In this document: piece by piece, positions 31,058-46,113 of the stretch
Layout: each line of letters begins with the position of its first letter
Numbering within the stretch: the first letter of the stretch is position 1
Assembly: GCA_021234155.1 (NCBI GenBank)
Contig: JAJEKV010000014.1
Location: 7,457,563 to 7,521,562 of the forward strand
Direction of reading: 5' to 3'
Length of the DNA: 64,000 nt
DNA from: Isoetes taiwanensis
Taxonomy: Eukaryota > Streptophyta > Lycopodiopsida > Isoetales > Isoetaceae
Program-made: the position numbers and the translations under genes
The notes under the pieces: model-generated
The model's database searches: none
What the model was told of the DNA's origin: nothing
The model's input: the letters and a program-made list of their open reading frames with translations, nothing else

Positions 31058-33530
31058 TGTCTTTTCCTATATTATCAAACAAAAATGTCATTGTTAGCAT
31101 GATATAATTTCACCTGAATTTTATGAAACATAGTCAAGGTTCTTTGGTATAACCAATAAAGGCGGAGTTAAAGAAAAAACCTTTTAAATCTGTCTCCGGA
31201 CTTTTATCTTGTTAGACCTTTGCAAGGAACCAGCTTTCGATACAATAAAGCGACCCCTAAGTTTAGTCGGTTGTACTAATCTTAGAGCCCAGGACTATGT
31301 TACTTTGTTCTTCCTTAATGAGCTAAAAAAGACTAATCCATTAACCAATGCCAAGTGTTAAACAAGTATACAACAATGTAAATTTTTCCTTTCCATATGA
31401 CTTTTTCCAAAGCAAAATAGTTACATGTACATCTAATTAGTATCAAACTTTCCCTTTCATTTGAATCTATGAAAATCAAACCAATGCAAAGCAAGAATAA
31501 TTCATTTGTAGCTCCACGAGGTGTATTTTTCGCTTTATTTCCAATCTTCCCATATGAATTTTTGGTCTTTATCCGACTTCCACTTTTTAAAGAATACATA
31601 ACAATGAGCAAAGATCTTGTTACACCCACCAACATTACAAAAACAAGCATTAGAAATGGTTGCCTTGTACATGGTAGCGGTGTCATGGGATCTTTGGGGT
31701 CATCCCCTTCACCTTGCTATGTACACAAGCGAGAATAGTAAAACATAATCCAAAACAACACCATTAGCAAGGGAAAGCCGGATATACTAATGGGAATGGA
31801 CCAGAGCAAAGCGCCCCAATTTGTTCAAACTGTTCAAAATTTGCATCACTATCCTGCGAAGAAGATTATTCTATGCCTTTCTACTCTTATGACATCTTTA
31901 AGCTTATCTACCGGCGGATCTTACAATCTTATGCATGTATCCATAGTTACCTTCATTGCCATGCAACATATCGGCATTAAATAGAAGTTTCAAGTTAAAC
32001 GGACTTTAGCCTTAATCATTATGCGGATTTAAGATATAGCCCAATTTTGGACCATCCTCTCTCATTTGCTAAATGTAACCTTACACTTACCTAGTTAAGC
32101 GCATTTGAGCCAATATATTTCTATTTTTCATTAAACTATATGCGACATCTAAGTTATTACTAATAGCACAAGCGGTATGCAATATTACTACAGTAGTTAT
32201 TTGCATTATAGAGACAGCGGTATACCATTTTACCCTTGGGGTAAATTATAGCATTAAGCAAATTCTAAATAGCGGCCGGTAACATTCATGGATAGGCGGC
32301 GTAGATCAAGCTTCCTACTATATTAATTAGTGGCATTATCATGCGCCAGATTTGCGATTAAATGCAATCACGTCTTGTACGACGATGTGGGCTTAACCTC
32401 CATATAAGGTAGATTGGGTGGTCCGCGGAGGTTTTAAGGCAAATGATCTTTGGGAAACATCACCGGTTAGTAGGTAGCATTATCAATATGCATGTCTAAT
32501 AGTGACCTTACATGCGATAAAATCTACTCCAAGACTTCTCTGCCCTAATGCAATCTTTTTGAAGCTCCCATAAGCCTTCAAACTTAGGGCAAATACTCAT
32601 GCTTAAGCCCATGGCTCTGCATGTTGACATACAACAACATATAGGACAATACATGAATCCTTGTGCTCTTTAAATGTTAGAGCCATGCCCTTACCTTTTT
32701 ACCATCACGAAGATCTAGCTTTTTAATTTTTCAAATATATGCGAGGTCTACACCAAGTTCATATATCCATAGTTACACATAAGTTTATGTTGCAACTTCC
32801 GATGAGTTGCTTATGCTTTTGATACTCGGTGGATCAATGCCTCGTTTAGAGAGCTTGTATACAAGGGCAGATCTAAATCAATGACTTTAACATCCTTATC
32901 TAGAAGTCCAGCTCAATTATATGCATGTAACATGTAACACCTATGAACTATGCAAAAGGACATCTCTATAAGTCACGACTTCTAGAGAATCTACCTTATC
33001 TTTGCCTTAGCATTTACGATCTGTCGGCCTCGCTCATCATAGATTATGTTTATAATAAGGCCATGATATCTGGAGTGTCGAGTTCTAGCCGTGTGCCTCA
33101 TAAACCATTTCTAATGATTGAATCGACCATATCGATTTTTGAGCTTAACCTATATTGTCACGATCTAAGCTTTTAAATTCAAAACCTTTGCATCTTACAT
33201 TTCTAGCACATACCTTTGTTTTCTCATGCCCTATACCTTTGTTATTCTCTTTGCTCTTTAAATATTTGTAAAAGCCCTATAATGTTACCTTGTGCCTATT
33301 TATCTTTTAATTTTCTCAAGTTTAATCTACATCATAATCAAAAGGACTGGTTTAGAACCCCATTCTGCTCAGCTATTATAAGGGATTTTTAGATCCATGT
33401 GACTAATCTTTGGTGTTATGATACAAGCTCTAGCACTTTAATTTTCATAACTTCAACTTGAATATATAGAAATATACTTGTACGCTAATACAAATATTAA
33501 CACGATTGTCTTGTTTGTGCTCTTGCTATT
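31058..33530. other. Second copy of the AT-rich stretch
   Basis: Counterpart of 1170-3637. No gene seen. Confidence 0.5.
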
Positions 33531-33540
33531 CTATTCTATT

Positions 33541-33877
33541 CTATTCTATTCCTTGTTGCGAGGAGTCTCGGATCTTGTTGGGTGTTTGCAAATGCCTCCT
33601 TGTTGGCTGAAATCTCCATAGATCCACTTGATTTGTTGGGATCTTCATCTTGCACTTCATCGATGCCTTTTTTCCCTTTGGATTCAATGATATCACTCTC
33701 GAGAGATTTTGCAATGCAATCATTCCCTCCATTAGGATCGAATTTGTTGCTTTCTTCCCGGGTTTGATTGCAATTTTGATTACATCTTTCGCGATTTGCC
33801 TTGTGAAATTGAAATACCTTCTTCTTTGCCCTAGCATTAAACTCTTTTCCTCTGCTATTCTCTTCCCTTGTAGACAT
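33541..33877 (-). pseudogene. Second copy of the small unrecognised ORF
   Basis: Counterpart of 3657-3983 with several frameshifts. One frame still reads DPNGGNDCIAK and DEVQDEDPNKSSGSMEIS. Confidence 0.5.
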
Positions 33878-34671
33878 ATTTAGATCTCCTTTCTCCCTGA
33901 CCCGGGCCTTTGCCGCGTGAACAAATCACAAGAGTTCCCTCATAATTCTCCTATTTTGGCACATATTCTTATACTAGTGGTCCTTGTTCGGAAAGTCGGT
34001 TCAACTCTAGTTTACATTCTACTTTTTTAGGTGCGCCCCTCGGTAATCCATATGCATATGCCAGCTATATATGCATTTCCATGATAACTTCTGTTTGCCA
34101 TATACGAATTTGCTCATATTAGGATTTGCTTTCAGGTCGTTAGGAAAAACCCTAAACACAATTTCTATATTTTTTCTTTTTGCATATTTTCTATAGTTCA
34201 ATTGTCAATATCCATATTTTTGTATATCGCCAATCATGCCCTTTCTTTCTCTATATGTTCCTAGGCTATTTACGCCTAAAATGTTGTATTCAACGAGCGA
34301 ACTCCATTATCCATCACACTTAATGTAAAAAATTACTATATTTGAAGTAAAGGCCAAGATTACTTCCTCTCAAATTATTTAATTATGAGCGGCACGGGTG
34401 CTTGCCTCAAAACTTCCATCCATCTTTTTTGCATTAATATTCCCACTTCTTGACTTCATTTCCCTTTAGAATGCTCATGTCCAGGTGTTATTTTTTCAAA
34501 TTTTACCGGCCCTTTTACCGCAGCCCTTTTATCTTGGGTTCTTCATATGGTCTAGACCATCACTTACCATGGCATATTGAGTTATAATTTGGATTCCAAT
34601 CTTATACATCCTTATTCAATGTTTCTAATGGACAATTTTCTCTTTTTAATTAAAATAAAATAAAAAAAAAA

Positions 34672-37600
34672 TGGCTCAAATCCCTTCAGGTCCATTAGCC
34701 AAACCAGACTGCGTCATGACATGTAAAGCCCTTTCGGCGTGAATGGACGAGTCCTTGATTTTTAGTCAAAATTGATCCAATTTTGTACTTAAAAGATGCT
34801 AGAATGCTTAGGACTCATCTAGAAATGGGGTAGCATTTAATTTTAGTTAAAAATATTAAAATCTAGCTAAGATCAACCCACTTTCGGATCGATTCGCGCC
34901 AAACCCTTCTCGTGAAACGAGAGCCCTTTGTGTGAATGGACTCGAGTGAGCAAATTTCTACTTTTAGATGTCAATTAGCATGAAATAAGTTTGCTAGCTA
35001 GGTTAGAATTGATTCAAATAGACATGTTAGCATCTTACAACCCTTAGAAATGTTTGCCCTAGTGAGCAAAATCAAGCTCACTTTCGAGATCGGTCAGCGT
35101 AAACCCTCACACTTCATGGTACCTCATTTGGAGACCCATAGCCTTAGAACAAGGTCGGATTCGATCAATAATCCTTGTGCATGGAAACCTAAGCGGCTCT
35201 AGTCTATATAAAGGGGATCTCATTTGTCATTTTCCCTTAGCAAAAGTGCTCTTACCCTCTTAAGATTTTCCAAGCTCTGTCGGTTCTTCCAAGCCATCTT
35301 CTACATCTATTTCTGCTCAATGGCACCCACGAACTTTGTTCAATAGTGCGATAGTACCAACCACATCAGTGATTTCCTGCTTTGAAGGGCCCTTCCATGT
35401 GTTTGATCATCTCTTGACCTCCATACAGCCACGACTAGGACCCCTTACTACTGCTGATATAGTTTGCGGTATGACCAGCCGAGATCTTACCACAGGAGGT
35501 TAGCCTTCCCCTAGGGAAGGAAGTGGGTATCCTTAGACTCATTTGAGGCCAAGCCATGGGGGGAGGGAGGGAGGGAGGAGGGGGATCAGTCAAAGAGGCA
35601 TTTGTGGGGCGGGGGCCGAGGACATGCTTGACTACATGACTTGTAGAGCTCATAGGCATAGGTATATTTGGCACAAGCGGCTCGCATTATTCATGCGGTA
35701 CAAAGGATCAACAAAGGTGGGGGAGCCTTGATCCAGCCTTTGGACCCTGCTGCTTCTTTCGACACAGAGAAGGGAGCAAAGCCACATACATGAGATCAAA
35801 TCCCTCAGTCGTGTACCATGGCGCAACATCGGGGGCACTCTGGTGGCGGGGCGATGGCAGCAGGGAAGAAAACTTCAGTTGGGAGGCGGGGCGACAAGAA
35901 TGGAGAAGATGCATAGCAAGGCGGAATGGCCTTGAGGCTTGGGAACTACCGAACCTGTCGGCATCGCGGCTTTATCACCAATAATGTCGAAGGGAGAGTA
36001 CATCTTGGCAAATAACATCCTCAACCTTCTATCGCCAGAAGGGCTGGGATGCGGCGAACTCTTAGCCCAATTGCGAAAAAGCGTGAGTACGCATCGACTT
36101 CTTGCTCGAGGAAGTCCCAAAGGGAAGTAGCGGGCGGCACTCCTACATAAGGGAAATGTACCCGGTGGCAACAACAGGTCATCACGGAAGAGGAGTTCCA
36201 AGCCATTCAAGGCGGGTTTACAAACAGGGAAGGGGCTGAGCACCGGTAGGAAACCCGTCGATCATGAATTATCTCTGGCAGTCAACAACCAGACGGCCAA
36301 CTATAACACAATGTGGAGGGACCATGAAGAGACCTTCTTGGCCATTTGGGCGTCTATAAGCTGGCGGCTGAGAGGAAAGAGCCGCGGGATCTGGCGGCCC
36401 GGGACATAGGGGAAGAGCTCGGAAATACTACCTTCAGGTCCTCGGCCGAGGGACAAATGATAGTCTTCTACAAAGAGTTGATTACGAGGAGAGGGAGGTC
36501 GTAAGCTCTTAATAGCACTTTCCGCGAGGTTTACGGCGGACACGCCAAGTTGCCGCGGCAACATGGATCATCATCCTCTTCAAGAGATAAAATTGAGTAC
36601 TTTACTGGATTCGCTTCGCCGGGGGCCATTTAAGGGGCGCACCAATGATGGGAAATGTGACAGCAACGCCTCCCTCCCTCCACCCGGATGGCTCGGGCTC
36701 GAAGGTGGGTGTTGAGAAACATCACACATAGCGTAGCTTAGGGCCTCGGAGCTTAAAGATGTGAAGAACTTCTTCAAGTCAATAAAGGGTTCTGAAGATG
36801 AACACTTTTATTTCCCATATTATTAAAATGTATAAAATGACCTCCGGTTCCATGTATTACACTATGTTTCTCTATAATGTACAAGTCTTGTATATTAATT
36901 GCCTTAAATTGTCCTTGACCTATAATTTGAAATTTTAACATGATTTCTTTTATACCTAACAATAATTGACTTGTAAATAAGGTTGAATAATGTACAACCT
37001 AAGTAACAACATTGATGATCAATACTTGCGGCCGGAACAGGTTAAGGGTCTCAAGGCCAAAGTAAACGACATCAGTGGCAACCTAGGAACTTATTCGGCC
37101 GGGGAACCGCGACGAAGAACAAGACATAGCCGGTTGAAGCGATAAATGCAAGGTTTAGCTCAGGATGAGGGAATCGGATCGGCCCGGGTTTCCTCACCGA
37201 TGGAGGCACACCACTAATGCATGCTCCAAGGTATGGACCTCTACCACCACCCTCCACCACCTCCGGGGGTGTAGAGGTGAAACCTCGACCCGGAAAGGGG
37301 AAGAAAATCATTTCTGTAGAGAAGGATAGGGAGAGAAAAAGAAAGAAGCGGGGAGGGAGTCCATCACCTTCGACTCTAGCCGGTCGAAAACTTTAGGTGG
37401 TGGACCGGTAGCTCTTTCGAGCGGTGAGTCAGGACACATCATGTGGCGAAACGAAACGAAGAGCCGGGCGACTACTAAAAGAAGGTAAGCGATTGCAATG
37501 AGCAATGTGCGGAAGACAAAAATTTTGGGGCGGTTAAAGGGGTATGGAACCGTCGGGTATGGAGGCGAAAAAGCATGGCTGGATGAGATGGAAGAATTAG

Positions 37601-40078
37601 GAAACTCATTATGGAATGAAAGACAAGGACATAGGTAAGGTGGCAGCGACAAACTTGATAGGGGCGGTAGGAATATAATTGGAAGGGATACGCCAAAATT
37701 CAACAAGTTGAGAAAAACAAGCTGCGGGTTTAGAACATTGACAAGGCGTAAGCACTATGTCCCAAGATCCCATACCAGTGAGACAAATCGGCCCGGTTCT
37801 ATAGGTTGGACCGGGGATAATTTGTCGGAAGTGGCTAAGCTGGTATCTGGAGGAGTTCATGAGGTTGAGATTGAATGTCCCAAGGATACTTGAAGAAGGC
37901 AAGCGGTAGATGGGCATATCGGGGGGCCTCAATAGCAACATCAAAAGGCTAGTGAGGGCACTCAATAAAAAACGATTGGGGAAAGCGGAAGATAAAGCTC
38001 TAAGCTTAGAAGAGGCACCCGGTGACCCGACACTTCCATACAAAGGGGAAGATAGCGAGGGGCAATGTCGGACTAGACAGTGGCCTCTACGCCCGATGAA
38101 GGCGATACCAAGGAAAAGCTTCGGGGGAATCTTTTTTGGAGACCGCCAAGCCACATGAAGGATCGGGAGGCAAGTCAATTAAATTTCTCTTAGAACGACA
38201 TTCCAAAAGGAGAAAAAGGCGGGGAATGCATAGAAGAAAGCTGTGTTTCTGTGCTTCGGCCCGGGGCACCCGAACGCACAATTGGCCTTTCATCATCGAG
38301 GGTGGCACTAGCTAAACTTGGGAATCACCGGTGAGGGAGATGAAGAAGAAGGCGACCAACGGGAACCCCCAAGACTTCATAGAAGGTGAGTGTAATTTTT
38401 GCGACCATTGAGTGGGAGGAGGTTATGAATCGAGTCTGATCATCTGGCCCGGAAGGAACATCGATAGCAAGCCATATATAGTCTTGATAGACACGGTGGT
38501 TCCCATAACTTTGCCTCTCAAAGGCTTCTTTGCTCTCATGAAGAATAAGATCTTGAAGTCAAGCCAAGGCCGGTCCCGGCATGGCAAGTGGCGCCATTAA
38601 GCCCACTAAAGGGGAGGAGAATCAATTTTGACATAGATCTTAGTGGAAGCAAGTGGCCGATGGGTGAAGTGATGGACATCGGGAAATATGACCTCATAGT
38701 AGGAATGGAGTTCTAAGGCCCAGCAAAAGCTATGATAGATTGCGACCTACTTGAAATCTCTATGTGGCCAGGGCGACGAATTGATACATAGTAAAGGTAA
38801 GAAGGTAACTTCCAGCTATGCAATGTATCTCTATGAAGCGATTGAGGAAAAGCATAATAAAAGCGAGGTGGATTACATCTTGAGGCTAGAAGGCGGTTGA
38901 CCCAAGTAAAGCAAGGGGAAGTGAGTCAAGTGGAAATCGAGTTGCCTAAGCCAATAGCAAGGCTCATTAAGGAGTTTAATGATGTATTCGCGGATGAAAT
39001 CCATCAATTACCACCTTATAGGGGTGTAGAGTGTGAAATCACACTAGCTCGGATGCTAAGCCCTCTTGGCAAGGCACCTTATAGGATGGGCACTCAGGTG
39101 GTGGTAAGAGCTCAAAGCGATTACAAGAAGCGCTTGAGCTCGGATTCATAAAACAAGCGTGTCTCCTTTTGGAGCACCCATCCTTTTCGTCAAGAAGAAG
39201 GCGAGTCTAAGGATGTGCATTGATTATCGTGTCGACACTAAGCAAGCGATAAAGAATAAATATGTTACGCCAAAGGTGACGACTTGATGGACCAGCTCGG
39301 GGGGCAAAAAGTCTTCTCCAAAATTGACCTAAGGTCGGGATACCATCGGATAAGGATCAAGGAAGAAGACATCAAAGCGCCGCCCGGAGCGATATGGGCA
39401 CTATGAGTTCATGGTAATGCCTTTTACGGCTTATCGAATACCCCAGCAACCTTCATAAACGATGAATAATATCTTCATAGAATTCTTAGATGAATTTGTC
39501 GCCATTATTTTCGATGACATCCTAGTCTATAGCAAGACCATAGAAGAGCATTGTCAGCACTTGAGAAGGGTTTTGGAGAAGCTAATGTGGCATCAATTGT
39601 ATGACAAGCTTTCTAAGTGCCACTTTACAGCCGAGTGGAGTATTTGGGTCATGTGGTGTCATCTCAGGGATCTCCACTAATCCGGCAAAAGATTGAAGTC
39701 ATAGTGGATTGGTAGGCACCAAAGGAATATAAGAAGCTTCATCGGCTTGGTAGGGTATTATCCGGAGTTAAGTGAAGGACCCCGCTAGGTGGGTGTCCCC
39801 TGCAGCCAGGACCTCACCAGGATAAGAAGGTGAAGGATTGGACAAAGCATTGGCTCGAGAATGTCCAAGCCTCCTTTGAAACTCAAAGAGGCACTAACCA
39901 CGGCACCGGGTCCTCATCCTACGGAGCCCTGGCCCGTCGATCTACCTCCCTATGAGTCCGAGCCTTGGGGTAGGGCTCTCATATTTTTTCGGCATATGTT
40001 TATCTCATTTGTAGCTATGGATATATGGATGTGCTACCCCTCGGGGGTGATATGATGTGTTGTTATTGCTGGATTGAC
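34672..40078 (+). mobile_element. Second copy of the plus gypsy element
   Basis: Counterpart of 4770-10194: dyad modules (degraded), TATA context near 35210, ORF1 from ATG 35320, Gag and RT pieces ([20 protein letters not shown]) and the LTR scrap (39924-40078). Every coding frame is broken by indels; the corresponding frames in copy 1 are mostly open. Confidence 0.8.
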
Positions 40079-43000
40079 ACCTTCCTTCTTATAATGCTTG
40101 AAGGTCTCCTTTCCTTATACATTCTTGCCTCTTTGGAGGCTTGCCCATACTTCTTTAAAGTCAAATCTGATGGTAGCGTTTCTTCAATCCTCTTGCCATA
40201 CTCACTTGAGAGAGTCGATATGGTATTGCAATGAGTTCTTGTATCAAATGGCCTCCTCGAGAGGGCATCTGCGACTACATTCAATTTTCGGGTCTTGTAG
40301 ACTATTTCTCAAGTCGTACTCTTGAGAAATTCCATCCACCTCCTTTGTCTTAGATTTAGGAGTGGTTGCGTGAAGATATCTTGGAGACTTTGATGATCGT
40401 GTATCTAATTGAAACTTTCTTCCCAACAAATAGTATCTCCAGTTCTCAAGGCCCTCACAATGGCCAAAAGCTCTTGGTCATGAGTGGAGTAGCATTGCTC
40501 TACATCATTCATCTTCTTGGAGTCGTGTCGACTACCCTTCCCTCCTACATGAGAATTTTGCTCGGTTTGCTAGCTTGCTAGCATCTATTACCCAAAGCTT
40601 ATCCTTGCTTGGATCTGGTAGGATGAGAGCAGGTCTTTGTGGTTAGTGCCTCTTTGAGCTTCTCAAAGGAGGCTTGGACATTCTCGAGCCAATGCTTTGT
40701 CCAATCCTTCACCTTCTTATCCTTGGTGAGGTCCGGCGGGAGGGGACACCCACCCTAAGCGAAGTCCTTCCACGAACTTCAGATAATACCCTACCAAGCC
40801 GATGAAGCTTCTTACTTAGCCCATATTCCTTGGTGCTTGGAAGCCAATCCACTATGACTTCAATCTTTGCGGATTAGTGGAGATCCTTGAGATGACACCA
40901 CATGACCCAAATACTCTACTCGGCTGTTGCAAAGTGGCACTTAGAAAAGCTTAGTACAATCGATCATGCCAAGCTTCTCCAAAACCCTTCTCAGTCCGAC
41001 AATGCTCTTCTATGGTCTTCTTTGTAGACTAGAATGCCATCGAAAAATCACGATGACAAATTCATCTAATAATTCTCTCGAAGATATAATTCATCAAGTG
41101 CATGAAGGTTCTTTGGGGCATTCGATAAGTCGAAGGCATTACCATGAACTCATAGTGCCCATGCAGCGTTAAAGCGGAGTTTTGTGGATGTCTTACGGTA
41201 GGCTCATCCTATCAAGTTTGCCGTTGCCACCTTACCTATGTCCTTGTCTTTCATTCCATAAGAGTTTCTGAATTCTTCCATCTCATCCAGCCATGCTTCG
41301 GCCTCCATACCTGACCTGTCCTTACCCGAGAATTGTCCCAGCTTTCTTGTCTTCCAGACATTGCTCATTGCACTGTCTACCTTCTTTTGGTAGTAAATGC
41401 CGTCTGTCTTTCTATTCTTGTTTCTACCCTGCAATGTATGCGACTCACTGTCGGAGCTACTGCCGGATCCGCTATCTGAGGTCTCCGATCTGGTAGAGCT
41501 GGAAGGATATGGACTCCTTCTGCCTCTTTCTATCCTTCTCGGCAACCTGATTTTCTTTCCTTCGGGTGAGGGGCCGTCTATACCCCACGGAGGTGGTGGA
41601 GGTGGTGGTGGAGGTCCATACTCTTGAGCATGCATTAGTGGTGTTGCCTTTGTAGTAATCGCTGCGCATCGATTCCTCATCGAGCCAACCTTGCATTTAC
41701 TATTTCAACTGTCATATCTTGTTCGCCGTCGTGTTCTGTCGAGACAAGTTCCTAGGTTGCAGAATGCTGTCTTTGTCGGCCTTGGCCTTGAGACCCGAAC
41801 AGGGTGTTTGAGCGCCAAGTGTTGGTCATCAATGTTGTTACTTAGGTTATACATTGTTCACCTTATTTACAAGTCAATTATTGTTAGTTATAAAAGAAAT
41901 CATGTCAAAATTCAACTTATAAGTTAAAGACAAGTTATGGCAATTAATATCACGAGAGTTATACATTATATCAAGTATGTAGTAATACATGGGGCCGAGG
42001 ACATTTTTATACATTTTAATAATATATGAAAGCAAAAGTGTTCATCTTGAGAACCCTTCATTGATTGAAGAAGTTCTTCACATCCTTGAGTCGAAGGCCC
42101 TTGCCGACGTCCAGCAAGATGTTCTGGAAGATCCACCTTGAGAGCTCGATCCATTTGAGGTGGAGGGAGTGGAGGTGTTATTGTTGCCATAACGACCGTC
42201 ATTGGTGCGTCTCTCAAGTGGCCCTGTGAAGTCGAGATCAGGCGACCACGAATCTCTTGAAAGGATGATGTGATCCGTGTTGCTGCTCAACTTGGCATCT
42301 TTGTCCGGCTCACGAGCGCTATGAGGGCGTCCGGCTTCCCTCTCCTCGCAGTGAACTCCTTGGAAAGACTATCATCAAGAATGGAAGATAGTATCGGGCG
42401 CCTTTCCCCTTGCTATGGCCTGGGTACCTGTGCCCTTTCTTTGAGCCGCTCCACCGTAGACGTCCAATGCTAGGAGGTCTTCATGATCCCTCCATGTGGT
42501 GGTTGCACTATCCAGATTGATGCTGCTGGATCCCTCCCACATACCGGGCGATCCCGAACAGTCGGCGCAGAGTTCTGGTCCCTTCCCCCTGTTTATACAA
42601 CATGCTTTGGGTTTCTTGAAATTCTTCCTCTAGGATGATTGGCTGCTGTCGATGATAAATTTTCCTTATGTGTTAAGAGGGCGGCGATGTGGGACATCGT
42701 CGCCATGGCAAGCATAAGTGTCGCTCTGCTACTTCCCTTGGGACTTCCTAATAGGAGTAATCGATGAAGTCGCTCTGTTATTCCTTTGCAATTAAACCTA
42801 AGAGCTCATCGATTCTGAGCCCCTTTTCTTGGCAGTGTGGGAGGTTGAGGATGTCATTTGCCAATATGTACTCTTCCCCTTCAATTACTATCTACGATAG
42901 AGCTATGATGCCATTATTGGTGGTTTCGTTGGCCCGCTGATGTCATCATCATGCCTTACTATTACCCTCTCCATTCTTGCGCCCTCTCTGCTCTCCCCAA

Positions 43001-43446
43001 TCACGGGTTTCTTCCCTAGCCGCTCATAATCACCGCTCAACCTGAATTGCTCCGATCGTGCCATGGTACTCGTTACTCTGTGATTCAATCTCATGGATCT
43101 GTCCTTGGTCTATTCTTGTATTGAGTGGTGCTAGGCCCAAGGGCTGGATCGGTTCCCCATTCTGTTGTGACCTGTCATCGCATAAATAAGGCGAGGGCGC
43201 ATGCAAAACATACCTATGCACCGTGGGCCTTACAACTCATGTGTCGACATATCCTTCGTCTCGCCCCACAATTTGCCCCTTGACTCTAGATCCTCCCCAA
43301 TGGCTTGGCTCGCCAATTCTAGAGATACCCACCTTCCTCCTGCGAGAGGAGAGGAAGTTAGCTAAGATCTGCTGGTCATACTAACAAACTATATCAGTAT
43401 AGTAAGGGGTTCAGTGGGGGGTTGCATGAAGGTCAAAGAGATGATC

Positions 43447-43902
43447 TGTAACGTTCCTAACCGACATGCCCTTAACCAACTGGGCAAAACCGTCTAGACT
43501 TTTATGAGTAGTCGCTTCTACCCATTTATGCGGTGTCTCTAGGGGCCCCAGTAAGCACATTCAAGGTTCGAATACTCGGCAGTCTACCATGGGCGATTCT
43601 GATCTCTCCCACTAGAACTATGCTTGTCCTCGGGCATCCAAGGCTATACCATGTCACAATGATTACCAAGTCTTTGCAAATTACCCATGTATATAGGCAC
43701 CCATGGAGACTCGAACTTCGAGACTGCTCCGATACCAACTGTGCGTTCCTAACCGACATGCCCTTAACCAACTGGGCAAAACCGTCTAGACTTTTATGAG
43801 TAGTCGCTTCTACCCATTTATCTTAGGTGTCTGGGGAAGGCATACAGGCACATTCAAGGTTCGAATACTTTCGAAAGCGGAGTCTACCATGGGCCCGTTA
43901 CA
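43447..43902 (-). mobile_element. Second copy of the TRIM element
   Basis: Same insertion site and TGATC duplication (43442-43446 and 43903-43907). The two LTRs differ from each other here, mostly at CCG, CAG and CTG sites, in contrast to the identical LTRs in copy 1; this suggests errors rather than age. Confidence 0.85.
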
Positions 43903-44992
43903 TGATCAAACACATGGAAGGCCTTTTTAGCGTGGAAATCACGGATGTGGTTGGCTTTATTGTACCATTGAACAAAGTTAGGTAAAGCCATTGAGCGTAG
44001 ATAGATGTAGAAGATGGCTTGGAAGAATTGACAAAAGCTTAGAAAATCGCCTAAGGCGGTGAGAGCAAGTTTGGTGAGAAAATGGCAAATGAGATCCCCT
44101 TATATAGACTAAGGCTGCATAGGTTTCCGATTGCACAAGGGTTCTTGATCAAACAGGCCTTTGTTCTAAGGCTATGGATCTCCAAATAAGGTAACATGAA
44201 GTGCAAATTTAAGTAAAACAAGTCAAGGGAATACTACATGGCAATTTGTTGGGTCAAATTCGGGAATTCATGGTCAAACTAGGTCGATTTCGGGTCACTT
44301 TTGCACGAAAGGGACTTGCGTCATGAAACGAAGGCATTTGGCGTGGAGTGACCAAAGTGGGCTGATTTACGTGCAAAACAAACATTTCTAAGGGTTGTAA
44401 GATGCTAAAATGCCTATTTGGATCAATTCTAGACTAGCTAGCAGCTTGTTTCATGCTAATTAGACATCTAAAAGTGTAAGTTTGGGCTTTCGGGCCACTT
44501 GGCCTTGAAAGGGGTGCGTCGCGAATCTGAGGGACATTTTAGTGGAGTAGTGGGAGTGCGTCGATCTTGGCTTACTTTTGATATTTTTTAGCGTTAATTT
44601 AAGTGCTACAATGTATTTCTAGATGATTTCTAAGCATTCTAACATCTTTTAGTACAAAAATTGGATCAATTTTACCTCAAATCAAGTATTTCGGGTCACC
44701 GGCGAAAAGGTTAATGTCGTGGCGAATGCGCAGCGTTTGGCGTGGATTGGGGGAGTGGGTCGATCTCGACCTAATTTTTGATTTTTGAGACAAAATTTTA
44801 TACAGTTAAGCAATTAGGAGTATTCTAACTATGATGCAAAAGATTATATTACAATTCAATTTGTATAAGAACACTTGTATGTTAATAAGAGATTAATTTC
44901 TGAGAAAAAAAGGACACTTTTATAGATATGGAGTAGAAATGTGGACAAAAGCTTATATGTATATAATTTAGTTTATGTATAAAATTGGCTCC

Positions 44993-46113
44993 TCAAGGCT
45001 TCTCCTTGCGGATTCTCCTCGCCAAGTGGAGGTCCTTGGGCATATTTGTTGCCACCCTTGGCGTGGATTGCCATGAGGTTGCCCTTTTCAAAAGCTGCAC
45101 CGGCTCTAAAACGCCGTCTCTGCGAGGGGACCCGGACCCGTCGGTGGGGTCACCACGTAATTTGTCGAGAACTCCTGCATGATTTCAGCGAGTCGCCCGA
45201 ATGGCGCCTTCCTGATGAGGAGATTAGTGCACTGTTGGAAGTGCCTAATCTCCCGGAACACATGGGCGTGCTTAGAGTTGGACCCGTGGTGCACCTTCTT
45301 TGGCGGCTCTGGTCTTGGTGGTGGCGGCTTGGACTGGTTCTTCGACGCCCACCTCCAACATACTTTTGTACATTTTGCTTGCAATACCAGTCATTGTACC
45401 TCTTCCATCTGCGGAGGTACTCTTGGTACACCTTCTTGCGACGCTGGAATTCACGATCTTGTTTTAACATGAATTCCCGCTCGCCCACCTTCTGCTTCTT
45501 GATCACCTTAGGTGCTTAGGCCACTTAGGGTATGGTGGGCGGGTGTCGGGGTTTGATGGCTCCCCGGCATCTTCTTCAGGCTCTTCTTCCATTTGCCCTG
45601 CTCCTTCACTCTCCTCCTCTTCCTCCTCCTCATGGTAGGGTCTCGATGAGGTTCTGATAATGGACCGTCCCTCTTGGGTGGTCCTGGTCCCTCTTGGACC
45701 GCTTCTCTCTCCGTCTCGCCTCCTTCTTCCTCTCCCTCTTCTTCCTCTGGGCCCTCTCCTCGGGCCACTCTGCTACCTTCTCCTTGCCCTTCTTTTTGCC
45801 CGACGTGCCAACCTCCTGCTCCTGCTGGTGCTGCTCCTGTTGCTCTTGCTGCTGCTGCTCCTTCTCCTAGTCGGACGACCGACCGAAGTGGACGGTCTCG
45901 TCCGTCGGCCAGCTATGTCTCCCGCGGAGCTGCTCACGGGCTTCCTCACAGGGGCGTGGAAAGTGTCGATGCGTGGAGGCTAGGCGACTCTCCCTCCCCT
46001 CCCCGTCGAAGGTGCTTTCGAGGCACTTGTTTTCCTCCACCCGCCCGCCCTTTGCCGCCAGGGTGTGCGCGAGGGAACATATTTTTTCTGGCATTGCATT
46101 TGGTGTGCGCCAT
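44993..46113 (-). pseudogene. Second copy of the histone H3-like ORF
   Basis: Counterpart of 15125-16239. The central part ([19 protein letters not shown]) and the basic segment are intact. The Gln-stop at the position of 15467 is CAG here, showing the ancestral Gln. The first stop (SSD*EKEQQQ) and the frameshift near the acidic stretch are shared by both copies, so they are real lesions. The last third of the H3 fold is disturbed by indels at CAG/CTG sites. Confidence 0.8.

Noticed and set aside
43447..43902. Older age of the second TRIM copy because its LTRs differ
   Set aside because: The differences sit mostly at CCG, CAG and CTG sites and are better explained as sequence errors.
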